51,036 nt of DNA from Candidatus Jordarchaeia archaeon (GTDB lineage: Archaea; Asgardarchaeota; Jordiarchaeia; Jordiarchaeales; Jordiarchaeaceae): positions 1 through 51,036 of the forward strand of contig JAHQXB010000035.1 in the NCBI GenBank assembly GCA_029856435.1. The letters are read 5' to 3'. The position numbers and the translations under genes are program-made. Below the pieces are notes generated by a model. The model ran no database searches. It worked only from the letters and a program-made list of their open reading frames with translations, and had not been told where the DNA came from. This document shows positions 34,201 through 43,769 of this stretch, piece after piece. Each line of letters starts with the position of its first letter. Position 1 is the first letter of the stretch.

Positions 34201-35424
34201 TTACACTGTGCCTTCTAGTTGCCATAGTTCCTGTACTAATCTAGGCAGGAATGCCCCAATGTCGCTTATTATTCCTATGGCATATGTTCCTCGGTCTGTA
34301 AGTTTTGTCACTACTGCTGGGTTTATGTCTATACAAATTGTTTTTACCGTGGATGGGAGCATATTTCCCACAGCTATGGAGTGCAGTGTAGTTGCGAGCA
34401 TAAGCACCAAGTCGGTTTTTCTCAATGCTTTCCTCATTGCGTCTTGTGCTTCCATCACATCGGTAATGACATCTGGTATAGGGCCATCATCTCTTATGGA
34501 TCCTGCGATTACCAGTTCCACATTGTTTTTTATGCATTCGTACATGATTCCGCTTTTTAGAATCCCCTTCTCAACCGCGTTCCGAATTGAGCCTGCTTTT
34601 CTGATTACATTTATAGCCATCAGGTGGTGACGGTGTCCCCCTTCATAGTTTTCGAGTGTTTTTAAATCCATTCCAAGGCTGGTTCCGAATAATGAGTTCT
34701 CTACATCGTGTACTGCCACAGCATTTCCAGTTAGTAGTGCCTGAACGTAGCCCATTCTTATTAGTTCTGATAGTGCTGCCGCTGCTCCAGCATGGATGAC
34801 TGCGGGACCTGGGACTACCACGATTTTTCCTCCTTTTTTTCTGAGCTCAAACATTTCTTTTGCTATCATGCGTGTGAGGGATAAGGTGGGTTTTTCTGAG
34901 GATATGGCGCTGCTCATAAAGCTGAAAACCTCTTTTTTTCGAGATCTTTCTGGAGGAATAACCTTTATGCCCTTGTTTCCAACGACAACTAGTTCCCCCT
35001 TCTTTACCTTTCTCATTGGTATGCTATGAGGTTTGCCTTCTCTAATCACTATAACCTTATCCATTTCTTGGTTTTCTGTTTTTATCCACTCCCCGTTTAT
35101 CATAACAAATGTGGGATGGTTAGTTGTTGAATAGAAATTGTCAGGTAGTACCCCATCTTCAGGGGCTGGCATTAGTTCGGCGTCCACCGCCTTTTCGGTT
35201 ACCACCGCACCTAACTTCTGAAGTTCCCCAAGAATCATATTGAGATGTTGCTGATCTTTGCCAAAAATGCGTATATGAGCGTGTGAATACTCATTTTTAG
35301 TTTGTCCAATCCTGAACTCCAATACTTCGAATTCTCCGTTTAAATCATAGATTGCTCCAAATATTTTGGGAAGTATCATTGAATCTATTATATGCCCTGT
35401 TAACTCAATTTCAGCTTCAATCAA
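34201..35424 (-). CDS. Archaeal ornithine cyclodeaminase-type enzyme (TIGR00300, LOR/SDH family)
   Basis: 407 residues from a TTG with AGAGGG upstream. The N-terminal LOR/SDH-like domain (about 1-100: ELTGHIIDSMILPKIFGAIY, then YSHAHIRIFGKDQQHLNMIL) is followed by a Rossmann-type domain with VVVPGPAVIHAGAAAALSEL, GGHRHHLMAINVIRKAGSIR and VIAGSIRDDGPIPDVITDVM. This family was shown in methanogens to convert ornithine to proline. Assignment is by family; the substrate is not proven here. Confidence 0.82.
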   Translation of the reverse strand: MIEAEIELTGHIIDSMILPKIFGAIYDLNGEFEVLEFRIGQTKNEYSHAHIRIFGKDQQHLNMILGELQKLGAVVTEKAVDAELMPAPEDGVLPDNFYSTTNHPTFVMINGEWIKTENQEMDKVIVIREGKPHSIPMRKVKKGELVVVGNKGIKVIPPERSRKKEVFSFMSSAISSEKPTLSLTRMIAKEMFELRKKGGKIVVVPGPAVIHAGAAAALSELIRMGYVQALLTGNAVAVHDVENSLFGTSLGMDLKTLENYEGGHRHHLMAINVIRKAGSIRNAVEKGILKSGIMYECIKNNVELVIAGSIRDDGPIPDVITDVMEAQDAMRKALRKTDLVLMLATTLHSIAVGNMLPSTVKTICIDINPAVVTKLTDRGTYAIGIISDIGAFLPRLVQELWQLEGTV

Positions 35425-35824
35425 TATGTATTCCCTCTTTAGGGTTGGTGTCGGGCTTTCTAGATAAATTGATGCTGTTTTTGGGTGTTTGTTTTATTAA
35501 CCCTATTTTAGGGTCTTAGGTGTGCAATAAGAATGTTATATTATAATATTTTTGGGTCTATTTCTGGGAATGTTAAACACGAGTTACCTCCTTCTGTGCT
35601 TAATGCGGTTTTTTCTTCTTCGCCTCTTTTTCAGTTTAAACAGGACTCGTCTCCCCCTTTAAAACTTGTTTTCCCTGTTTCTAACACTTCAAAACTTCTA
35701 TTCGTATGCGACAGCTTATGCTGGGTTAACTATGCTTTGCTCTTTTGAAAAATTATTGTTGTAAGTTTTTGTGGTTTTTATATACGATTTTGCAATATTT
35801 TATGTTGAAACTTTAGGGGCAATT
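35425..35824. other. Gene-free AT-rich stretch
   Basis: A 71-codon plus-strand frame (35533-35748) has no family resemblance and is treated as non-coding. TTTAGGGGCAATT just before 35825 supplies the ribosome-binding site of the next gene. Confidence 0.35.
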
Positions 35825-38800
35825 ATGAATATCTTAAAAGTGGATGATGAAATTATGTGGAATGGCTTGGGAAAAATGTTTAAGTCTAACTTTCATCCTT
35901 TCCTATGCCTCATTCTTCTATTACAAATTAAGTTTATCTTATTTAAGGTTGGTCAGCTGACCTTGAGCAGTAGTTTTGTGAATCTTTCTCACTTCATTCA
36001 CTCAGAATCTTTCGTCCTGCCTTTTCTCATATTTTTTGGTGCAGTGTTTTTTGATGGAAAAAAGGTGCCTTTTTCTCGTTATCTCCTAACGCAGGATAAA
36101 ATTAGATTACTTAGGGGGAAAAATGTCTTGTCCGAGGAGACTGTTTTCCAATTATTTCCATCTTCCGAAAAGGATGGATTTAACTCTCCCTTGTGCCAAA
36201 ATTTTTTGGTTTCAGATGTAGAGTTAGATGAACAACTGGAGTACGCATACGAGATAAATGTTAGGGGGGAAACAATCTCTCCTTGCCTTTACATTTTTTC
36301 AAAGCAACCAATCATGGAAGAAGATTTAGATAGAAAAGTTCAATCTGTTCTATCAACCTTTAACCTAGGCGCCGATTATACTAGAATGTATTTCGAGATA
36401 TTGGAAGAAGAGTTTTTGGGTTTGATAGGAGGAGCTTATTTCACTGCGATTCGAAAGGCTAAGGGTGAAAAAAATATTTTAATTCTCGACGCGAATGGAA
36501 ATTCAACTTACGTTGCTGTGCTTATTTTGAAGGGGGCCCCAAATTGTGAATCACTAGACCCGCAGTGCTTAGACCTTTTCTTGAACTCTATTGAAAACTT
36601 GGATACAAATTTAACCCTCGTGATTCCTTTTCGATTTTTGAAAAGAAAGGAATCTGAACAGACTTATAAGAACTTAAAAACACGTGTTCGAGTTAAAAGT
36701 AAAACTCCAATTAAATACTGTGAAGCCTCTCCCTACTTGGTTGTAAGGGGCGCCTCTTTAGAGAGCATTAAAAATCACATGAAGAGAGTGTATGCCGCCG
36801 CTAGTGCTGCTTGGTCCGGAGTTAGGGAAAGAATTAATGTAGAGTTCTTGGACTGTAGCGGAATTAAAAAATTTCTACACAACATAATCTGCAGGCGACT
36901 CCTTCCCGATAAAGATGTCTTTTTCATAAAAAATTTAAGCATTTATTTGAAAGTTCCTACTTCTACTAACAAGAGAAAGTTAAACTCTCCAATTGGGCTT
37001 GCCAATGAAAATCTGAAGGGCAATATTTCTAACAGTGATAGAATCCTATTGGGCAAAACTGTTTTAAGTGGACGCACAGTATCCGTTTGGATGGATTATG
37101 AAAATTTGTTACACTACGTGGTCATTTTTGGCGAATCCCACGAAAAAACTTATTTTATAATGAGCCTCCTCAAAAAAATTAAGAAGCCTTGGATAGTTTT
37201 CGATTTTAAGGGCGATTTCAAGTTGAAGGGTCTATGTAATGATTCAATTTCATTTTTCAGTCTCAATTCTGGGTCTGAGCAACTTAAAATAAACCTCTTT
37301 GATTCTAAAGGAAAATCGCCAGAGGAACACGCCTCATTCCTAATTAGTATTTTCAAAAAATTTTTTGAAAACAAATTGGAAAATATGCAGGAGCCACTTC
37401 ACAGAATTCTGAGTTACTTCAGTAATGCGTTGAGATGTGAACATGGTCTCAGAGAGTTTAACAACGCCTTTAATGAAATATTGAAAATTAATGATTCTAA
37501 AAAGCAGACCATCATAAGAGAACTTACGCTCCTGCTTCACAATCTTCAGCAAGGTGCTCTAAGCAATGTTTTCAGCAGTAGCCACTCTAACGTAGGTCCG
37601 GAAATAGCTGATAAGCGTGTAGTCATTGATTTAAATCCTCTATACTCTGAAGCGGATATTATTGGCATAAAATTTCTCACAACCTATATTCTAGCATTAT
37701 TGTCTAGTGGTTTGTCTGAGGAAATAAATGGCTTAAAGCACGTAACGGTAATAAACTGCCCTGAAAACTGCTCAGAACTGATTAATTTCTTAACACAAGC
37801 GGTTTTAGATAAATCCACTTTACTAAAAAACGGTGAGGGTCTTATTCTATCTGTCCCTCATCCCCAAGACTTTAAAAGCATCTATAGTTTGGACTCGTGT
37901 TATACAATTATTGTTGATGGTCTAAGAGAACCCAGAAGGGGTGCTGAAATAATTGGGGGGATAAATCCAGAAGAAATAGAGAATCTCGGCGGTAAAACTT
38001 TAATGATAATGCCGGGAACGGGAAACAAAATAAAATTTGAAACCGATTGGGACAAAAACTTGGTTAATAAAGAAACAGGTCTCTCGCTTAAAGGTGAACT
38101 TATCAATAACTGTTTCAAAGCACCAGCTACTTTTGAAATGGAAGGAACCAGAGATGAACTTGAACTAAAACATCAGCTCTTCCCTGTAAAGAATACTTTC
38201 GTAACCGCCGATCAATTTCTTAGGGGAGTCAATAACCCGAAAATTTCATTCAATCCCCCATATGATTTAAGTGGTGAGCAGGTCGCAGTACTCGTGGAGC
38301 AGGTTTTAAACATTCTTGACAGTGAAATATACTTAACAGATCTTTTTATATCAAAAATAACAGGATTAACTCCAAAAACTGTAAACAAAATTATGCGTGA
38401 AGTCTTAAAATCGGATTCAGGAATTCAGAGAATCTATGTTCCCGTAGTTGGAAGCAAAACAAATATTCCTCTGTACTACTCTAAATTCGGACCCAAATAC
38501 GAAAATGTGCAGGACAAGTACTTGAAGGATATCCTAGATGAAATATGCTTCAAAAATGGCATCGATTTCTTGCTAAAAAGCGACCCAGAAACCGGAGCAG
38601 ATGGTAAAATTGAATCTTACGCTCTTAAACTGTTTGTTCACCTGCCTAGAGATGATGAGCTAAAAGGCACATTTCAAAAATTATTCCTGAAGTTTAACAG
38701 AGTTGCAGTTTTATTCCTCCATGAAAAAGATCTTGAAAAGGCCGAGAAGCTGAACAGCCAATGGAAAATACCCCTACTTATGGGCAGCCTAATTAATCTT

Positions 38801-38911
38801 AATATGCTTCTCACAGAAATAGTGAAGTCTTCTGGAAAAACATCAAACCTACCCTACAGTCCAGAGAAGGATTTACAAGAGTTAATATCTTGGCTTCGAA
38901 CAGAAACTTAA
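35825..38911 (+). CDS. HerA/VirB4-like membrane protein with degenerate ATP-binding motifs
   Basis: 1028 residues from the ATG at 35825 (AGGGG upstream). Two hydrophobic segments are near the N terminus (FLCLILLLQIKFILFKV; FVLPFLIFFGAVFF). About residue 420 the HerA/VirB4-type core begins: LLGKTVLSGRTVSVWMDYEN, HYVVIFGESHEKTYFIMSLL in place of a GxTGSGKS Walker A, and WIVFDFKGDF, the usual DxHGEY-like strand. Later RVVIDLNPL and TVINCPENCSELINFLTQAV stand where Walker B normally reads IDEAH; no acidic pair is visible. Near residue 855 a winged helix (LFISKITGLTPKTVNKIMRE) follows. It looks like a non-catalytic relative of DNA-pumping ATPases; a divergent active site is possible. Confidence 0.7.
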   Translation: MNILKVDDEIMWNGLGKMFKSNFHPFLCLILLLQIKFILFKVGQLTLSSSFVNLSHFIHSESFVLPFLIFFGAVFFDGKKVPFSRYLLTQDKIRLLRGKNVLSEETVFQLFPSSEKDGFNSPLCQNFLVSDVELDEQLEYAYEINVRGETISPCLYIFSKQPIMEEDLDRKVQSVLSTFNLGADYTRMYFEILEEEFLGLIGGAYFTAIRKAKGEKNILILDANGNSTYVAVLILKGAPNCESLDPQCLDLFLNSIENLDTNLTLVIPFRFLKRKESEQTYKNLKTRVRVKSKTPIKYCEASPYLVVRGASLESIKNHMKRVYAAASAAWSGVRERINVEFLDCSGIKKFLHNIICRRLLPDKDVFFIKNLSIYLKVPTSTNKRKLNSPIGLANENLKGNISNSDRILLGKTVLSGRTVSVWMDYENLLHYVVIFGESHEKTYFIMSLLKKIKKPWIVFDFKGDFKLKGLCNDSISFFSLNSGSEQLKINLFDSKGKSPEEHASFLISIFKKFFENKLENMQEPLHRILSYFSNALRCEHGLREFNNAFNEILKINDSKKQTIIRELTLLLHNLQQGALSNVFSSSHSNVGPEIADKRVVIDLNPLYSEADIIGIKFLTTYILALLSSGLSEEINGLKHVTVINCPENCSELINFLTQAVLDKSTLLKNGEGLILSVPHPQDFKSIYSLDSCYTIIVDGLREPRRGAEIIGGINPEEIENLGGKTLMIMPGTGNKIKFETDWDKNLVNKETGLSLKGELINNCFKAPATFEMEGTRDELELKHQLFPVKNTFVTADQFLRGVNNPKISFNPPYDLSGEQVAVLVEQVLNILDSEIYLTDLFISKITGLTPKTVNKIMREVLKSDSGIQRIYVPVVGSKTNIPLYYSKFGPKYENVQDKYLKDILDEICFKNGIDFLLKSDPETGADGKIESYALKLFVHLPRDDELKGTFQKLFLKFNRVAVLFLHEKDLEKAEKLNSQWKIPLLMGSLINLNMLLTEIVKSSGKTSNLPYSPEKDLQELISWLRTET

Positions 38912-39121
38912 CCCAAAAAGAAAAATCCATGATTTAAAAAGAACTTCTGCATAATAATCAAAAAATACACCTTAAAGAGAACCTTTTTTCACTTCTCAAA
39001 AAGGGTTTACTTTTATGGCTTTGGAACGAAGTATACGCTTCACATCACTTTTATGCAGCGCCAAAAATATGAGAAACTGTATCCGCTTCAGTATCATTGG
39101 AAAATTTTTTATCCTTTATGC

Positions 39122-39255
39122 TATAGACTTTCCATTTAATTTTTTCCTTTTCGCTTCAAGAAAGTATGGCTTTTTCCGCCTTTTTTTGGGGAAAGAAGCC
39201 TTAAATAACCCCGGTCAAGGATAGGTTTAGGAAAAAATTAATGAGAAACTCTATA
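39122..39255. mobile_element. MITE-like repeat, family 2, copy C (inverted)
   Basis: 134 bp beginning TATAGACTTTCC and ending GAAACTCTATA. The sequence is the reverse complement of copy B with a few changes, including GGTTTTTTCC-type internal tracts. It ends 143 bp before the TPR gene start. Confidence 0.8.
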
Positions 39256-39397
39256 AAGAATTATGCGACTATAGCTCTCAAAAGTTATGGTATAAACTCG
39301 TTATGCCTTTAATGAAAGGGCCGCATCATTTTTCAATGAAATTTTCGTTAAATACTTTAACCATTATACGCTATAAGATAAGTGGTCGGATTCTGCG

Positions 39398-40129
39398 ATG
39401 TGTGACAAATTTGATGAAGCAGTTTCGGAGCTAGTTGCAGGGGTAGAGGCTCACGGTGGTAAGGAGTATAAAATTGCCTCACAGCACTTTAAGAAGGCTG
39501 CGGAACTATTTAAAAGGTTAAGGGAGGAGGAAATGGATGAGCAGCTTCAGACCACCGCCGCAGGAAACTTTTATCAGGCCCGCGCCAATTATCATCAGTC
39601 TATTGCGGATTATCTAAACTTTAAGATGCAAGATTATGAATCCGCTGCAAATAGCTACAATAACGCCGTTGCTGACAAAAAAAATGCTATAAAGATTGTA
39701 AAGGATTTACTAAAAGAAGGGTGGATTAAAGACCAAAAACTCCCCTTGGAGTTGGAGTCAGATCTATATGGACTTGAGGCGGCAAGATTTGAGTGTCTGG
39801 CCCAAACTGCGATTATGAATAAAAATCTAGAGAAGGCAGCGGATCATTTCCGAGAGGCTTGCGAAGCATTCAAGAATAAAGAAAAAATTGAAGAAGATCT
39901 AAAGAATCCCCACGAAGAAAAACTCGCTAGAGCTGATAAGACCAAGTGTGAGGGCCTTTACCATGAGTGCTTGGGTATCTACTACCTTGAAAAAGGTAAG
40001 AAAAAGCAAGCTAAAGAACTATTACTCAAGGCTAAAGAAAGATACGAAGAAGCAGTAAACCTAAATCCGGAATTCCAGGTGTTAAGTAAAGCTCTTGAAA
40101 GAGTAAACCACATCCTTCTTAAACTTTAA
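39398..40129 (+). CDS. TPR-type helical repeat protein
   Basis: 243 residues, all helical. Repeated helix pairs include HGGKEYKIASQHFKKAAELF, YLNFKMQDYESAANSYNNAV, NKNLEKAADHFREACEAF and YLEKGKKKQAKELLLKAKER, typical of tetratricopeptide or SNAP/14-3-3-like repeats. No signal peptide or membrane segment, so a cytoplasmic adaptor is likely; partners unknown. The SNAP-like spacing of the pairs is a possibility I cannot confirm. Confidence 0.75.
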   Translation: MCDKFDEAVSELVAGVEAHGGKEYKIASQHFKKAAELFKRLREEEMDEQLQTTAAGNFYQARANYHQSIADYLNFKMQDYESAANSYNNAVADKKNAIKIVKDLLKEGWIKDQKLPLELESDLYGLEAARFECLAQTAIMNKNLEKAADHFREACEAFKNKEKIEEDLKNPHEEKLARADKTKCEGLYHECLGIYYLEKGKKKQAKELLLKAKERYEEAVNLNPEFQVLSKALERVNHILLKL

Positions 40130-40162
40130 TTTAATTCTCATTCAGCTAAACACTTTCAGTTT

Positions 40163-41485
40163 TCAAATGTCTTTTTGCAGTCTTGTGTAGAAGCGAACAA
40201 GTGCTCCCGTTGCTTTAACCGCTCTCTCCACTTCGGTAAAGACTGGAATCCGAAGTTTATATAGGCCACTAACCACTCGCCCATAACAGTCATTTTCAAT
40301 CTGAATACACGCTGCTACAATTGGCTTTAACCTTTTTTCGGCTGCTTCCTTAAAGGCTTTTTCTATGTCAAACTCTATCTCTTTCATCAGTTCAAGCACA
40401 AGAAGTATGGCGTCCACGTTCTCATCTTCAAGGAGGGCTTCCACTGCGACTTTGTGTTTGTTTCCCACCTCTACACCATCAAGACGGCTTGGAGGCCAGT
40501 AATCTACAGGGTTTACCGTTTTTGCCCGCTCATTTAGCACTTTTTCTTTTAAGATTTTAACTGTATTTGGGCTGAGATCGGCGATTTTTAAACCATTTTT
40601 CTCTAATGATCTTACGGCTAAATCAATGGCGCCAGAGGAGGGGCCCACTATTGCAACTCTATTCCCCTTAGGTTTAGGTGAAAGAATGAAAATTTTAGCC
40701 AGTTCAAATATTTCCGTATAAAGGGACGCACAAATAGCTCCTGCCCTAACTAGTTGCTCTCTTCTTTCCTCAGGACAATGTAAAATTATGGGCTTCTGAT
40801 GGGAGACCTCTCTAATCACATCCACAATCTCATCAGTAACCCTTCTAAAATAAGCTGTAATAACCCTTGTAGAAGGATCTTGTGCAAAAAATCTGAGTAG
40901 CTCCCCTTCACTGACATCACAGGTATTTCCTAAGTGAACTATTTTATTGAATCTTAAATCGTTTGGCTGCCACCATCCCAGTCCACCAGACAGCCCACCA
41001 CTTTGGCCGATAAAGCTTACTTCTCCCGCTTCGAAGTTTCTAACAGGAGTTAGGGTTGTGGCGAAACGATGGGTGTAATCTATTAAACCTATGGTATTGG
41101 GGCCAATTAGCCTCAAATTGTTCTCCTTAGCTATACGAGTGAGTGTTTCCTCTTTCTTTTTTCCCCAACCATCACATTCGGAGAAACCCGAAGATTGCAA
41201 AATAATGTTCTTAACACCGCTTCTAGCTAACTCTTCAACCGCACCCACCACCAGATCTGAAGACAAAGCAACAATTGCGGTCTCTGGAACCTCTGGAATA
41301 TCTTTAACAGTTTTAAAAGCGGGAAAACCAAGAATATTATCCCTATCAGGGTGAACCAAAAAGACTTTGCCAGTGTAGCCAATTTCGATTATATTTTTTA
41401 AAATCTGGTTTCCAAATTTTCCAGGAGAGCCTGAGGCTCCTAGAATGAGGATGCTTTTAGGATTAAAGAAGGATTCAAGACTCAT
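40163..41485 (-). CDS. Acyl-CoA synthetase (NDP-forming) alpha-like protein lacking the catalytic His
   Basis: About 440 residues from the ATG at 41485. The CoA-binding domain (about 1-130: SILILGASGSPGKFGNQILK, then RLIGPNTIGLID) and the two succinyl-CoA ligase-like domains (SFIGQSGGLSGGLGWW, then GNRVAIVGPSSGAIDLAV) are present. In active acetyl-CoA synthetases the phosphorylated His lies in SHTGSLAG. Here the aligned segment reads RAGAICASLYTEIF, so that His is missing. Probably not a normal ATP-forming enzyme. It follows a radical SAM gene by two bases. Confidence 0.8.
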   Translation of the reverse strand: MSLESFFNPKSILILGASGSPGKFGNQILKNIIEIGYTGKVFLVHPDRDNILGFPAFKTVKDIPEVPETAIVALSSDLVVGAVEELARSGVKNIILQSSGFSECDGWGKKKEETLTRIAKENNLRLIGPNTIGLIDYTHRFATTLTPVRNFEAGEVSFIGQSGGLSGGLGWWQPNDLRFNKIVHLGNTCDVSEGELLRFFAQDPSTRVITAYFRRVTDEIVDVIREVSHQKPIILHCPEERREQLVRAGAICASLYTEIFELAKIFILSPKPKGNRVAIVGPSSGAIDLAVRSLEKNGLKIADLSPNTVKILKEKVLNERAKTVNPVDYWPPSRLDGVEVGNKHKVAVEALLEDENVDAILLVLELMKEIEFDIEKAFKEAAEKRLKPIVAACIQIENDCYGRVVSGLYKLRIPVFTEVERAVKATGALVRFYTRLQKDI

Positions 41486-41487
41486 CT

Positions 41488-42630
41488 TCAACCCCTATAC
41501 CTGAATGCCTCTAAGATGCTGGAACACGCCCCACAACGCACACATCCAGCAAGATTCCTAGAAGGATCAAGATTGTATTCAGACAAAATCTCGGCAACCT
41601 TTAGATAAAGATTTATCATTCTCTCAGCACTCGGAGGGTTAAGACTCTCAAACTCAGTCCCCAAAATCGGTCTGAAAGGAACCAAAAAGGGAACAACCCC
41701 TAGCCTAGTAACTGTTTCCACTCCCTGTAATATGCTTACATCATCCTCCCCCAAACCTGCAATAATATAAGTACTAACCTGCGACTCTCCAAATAGTTCC
41801 ACCGCTTTCTTCCAAGAGTTCAAATACTCATCAAAACTTACCTTAGCCTTACCCGGACATACCTTTTCTAGGACTACCCTATCAAAGTTTTCAATGTGTA
41901 TACCTACCGTATCCACTCCCACATCTGCTAACAACTCCAAATACCCGACACTGGGTGGCTCCAGCTGTACATGAATTGGGACATCATAATTTTCCTTTAA
42001 TTCTCTAGCTGTTTCTGCCAGAATTTTTGCCCCCCTGTCGGGCGTGCCTGGAGTACCAGTAGTTAATGTGATGTGACGGCACACGCCTTCTTCAACTGCT
42101 GCTCCAGTAACCTCCACTAAATCCTTGGGATTTTTTCTTGGAACAGTGGAGCCATCCTTTAGTGAATTTTCAATTCCACAAAACTTACAACTTTGACCAG
42201 TAGACCAATATACACATTTCTGAAGAACCGTTGTTGCCAGACAGTCCTTACCGTGGAGGAGTGCTATTTTATACATGGGGTGTCCGCTGGATGTTTTTCG
42301 AGAATAAAATCTGGGAGAATCAATCAATTCTATGTCGGTGATCTTATCTCCATCTTTGTAAAGAGACCAGCTGGAACCGAGCTTTCTTAAAATAATATCC
42401 GAATTTTTTACAAAGTGTGGCCACAGGGGAACATTAACTACAGAGTTATTGGGTAAAATCATGAATCTTCCGCCAGCTGGGCCGGCTCCAGCCTTCCTCC
42501 CCTTTTCGATACTGTCTTCTGTCTTAACCCCTTTGCAAAGAAGCTCTGTCTTTAAATTCATTAGTTTCAAGAAGTTTCCCCGCTTTTTGTTAACGAAATT
42601 TTCGGCAACAAGATAAAGATGTCTAAACAT
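41488..42630 (-). CDS. Radical SAM protein, MSMEG_0568 type
   Basis: 380 residues from ATG 42630; the first 20 residues may be extra, since family members begin close to NLKTELLCKGVKTED. KIALLHGKDCLATTVLQKCV is followed by the cluster motif, CVYWSTGQSCKFCGIENS (C-x8-C-x2-C). HITLTTGTPGTPDRGAKILA, VQLEPPSVGYLELLADVGVD and a C-terminal CVRCGAC match the MSMEG_0568 family, usually found with nitrilase gene clusters. No nitrilase is nearby. It forms a two-gene unit with the synthetase-like gene downstream, with two bases between stop and start. Confidence 0.8.
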   Translation of the reverse strand: MFRHLYLVAENFVNKKRGNFLKLMNLKTELLCKGVKTEDSIEKGRKAGAGPAGGRFMILPNNSVVNVPLWPHFVKNSDIILRKLGSSWSLYKDGDKITDIELIDSPRFYSRKTSSGHPMYKIALLHGKDCLATTVLQKCVYWSTGQSCKFCGIENSLKDGSTVPRKNPKDLVEVTGAAVEEGVCRHITLTTGTPGTPDRGAKILAETARELKENYDVPIHVQLEPPSVGYLELLADVGVDTVGIHIENFDRVVLEKVCPGKAKVSFDEYLNSWKKAVELFGESQVSTYIIAGLGEDDVSILQGVETVTRLGVVPFLVPFRPILGTEFESLNPPSAERMINLYLKVAEILSEYNLDPSRNLAGCVRCGACSSILEAFRYRG

Positions 42631-43129
42631 ATATACCTTTTGCCACCAAAAAAGGTACAGTTTCTTCAGCGTCTCCTGTTGCGGGGTGGTGCTGTTTTGA
42701 ACTCTTTTCTAGCTTAAAATTTGACATTTTCCAATCATCAAGCATCGGTTTTAGGCTCAAATAGGTTTTTTTATGCGTTGGATTTCTCCCACAAAAGGTG
42801 ACGCTTGGCTAATAGTGCCTATTTATAAACCAAAAAATAGTTTAATATGCCTGTTTTTTGAAGTTAGCTGCGTGAAGAGCAACGGTAACACCGTATGCCC
42901 CCCAATCCTTCCACAATAGAACCACGCAACGATAAGAATCAAAATTGGATATACACATACCTTTTATGCAAAAACATAAATACTATATAATGTGCCGAAA
43001 AGTTCTAAAAGTGGAATCTAAATCATTCATTTTTTAGTATTCCTCGTTTATCTCTATACAAAAAATAGAAATATCGGGGGATGTTTATAACTATTTGAGA
43101 TTAATAGACTAGAAGGGAAGGTATAAAAA
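42631..43129. other. 0.5-kb intergenic region
   Basis: No gene or RNA supported. AT-rich near 42960-43060 (AAATACTATATAATG at about 42979-42993), which could hold the promoter of the thioredoxin gene. Divergent orientation of flanking genes fits a shared promoter region. Confidence 0.4.
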
Positions 43130-43513
43130 GTGGTTACAGAATTAAAGGAAGAAAAATTTAAAGAGTTCGTTTCATCAAATCCCATAGTGTTAATAGATTT
43201 CTCAGCGACTTGGTGCGGTCCCTGTAAAATTCAGGGAAAAATTCTAGATGGTATTGAAGCTAAATTTGGGAATAAAATTGCGATAGCCAAGGTTGATGTC
43301 GACCAAAATCCGAATCTTGCACGAGATTTTAACATTTACGCAGTGCCTTCACTAGTATTTTTCTACAGAGGACAGCCTGTGGTTTTTGATGTAAAATCTG
43401 AAGAATCAACTGAGGAAGAACTGATAGAATCCTCGAAATTAGTGGGGGTTCAAAGCGAAGAAAACCTTGAAAAAATTATAGAAGAGCTTCTCTCGCAAAA
43501 AGACTCCAAATAA
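43130..43513 (+). CDS. trxA: Thioredoxin
   Basis: 127 residues from a GTG preceded by GGGAAGGT. The active site is WCGPCK (Trp28, Cys29, Cys32) in SATWCGPCKIQGK, followed by AKVDVDQNPNLARDFNIYAV and the cis-Pro PSLVFF. A C-terminal extension of about 20 acidic residues follows the fold. The partner reductase could be the enzyme at 11358-12293. Confidence 0.92.
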   Translation: MVTELKEEKFKEFVSSNPIVLIDFSATWCGPCKIQGKILDGIEAKFGNKIAIAKVDVDQNPNLARDFNIYAVPSLVFFYRGQPVVFDVKSEESTEEELIESSKLVGVQSEENLEKIIEELLSQKDSK

Positions 43514-43769
43514 CCGAAAATAAATATGAAAAGAATAATACATCCAAAAATGTTTTCCTTGAGTTCACACTTTGCTTCCATCACCGGCCCTTATGCTAAA
43601 ACACCGCTAGTAACTCAATAATTGTTTTTTTTATCCTTCTTTTAAGCTTTAAATTCTTACTTAATAGTTTTCGGCAGATTTTGGGGTATCTCCAAATTAG
43701 CCCGTAAGGTCTTCGGGTCTTCAAAAAGTACTAATAGCTGTTCCCGCTAAGTTCTCAAAGAAATAATTT

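Noticed and set aside
35533..35748. 71-codon plus-strand ORF before the HerA-like gene
   Set aside because: Weak start, Ser/Phe/Leu-rich composition typical of AT-rich non-coding DNA, no family resemblance.
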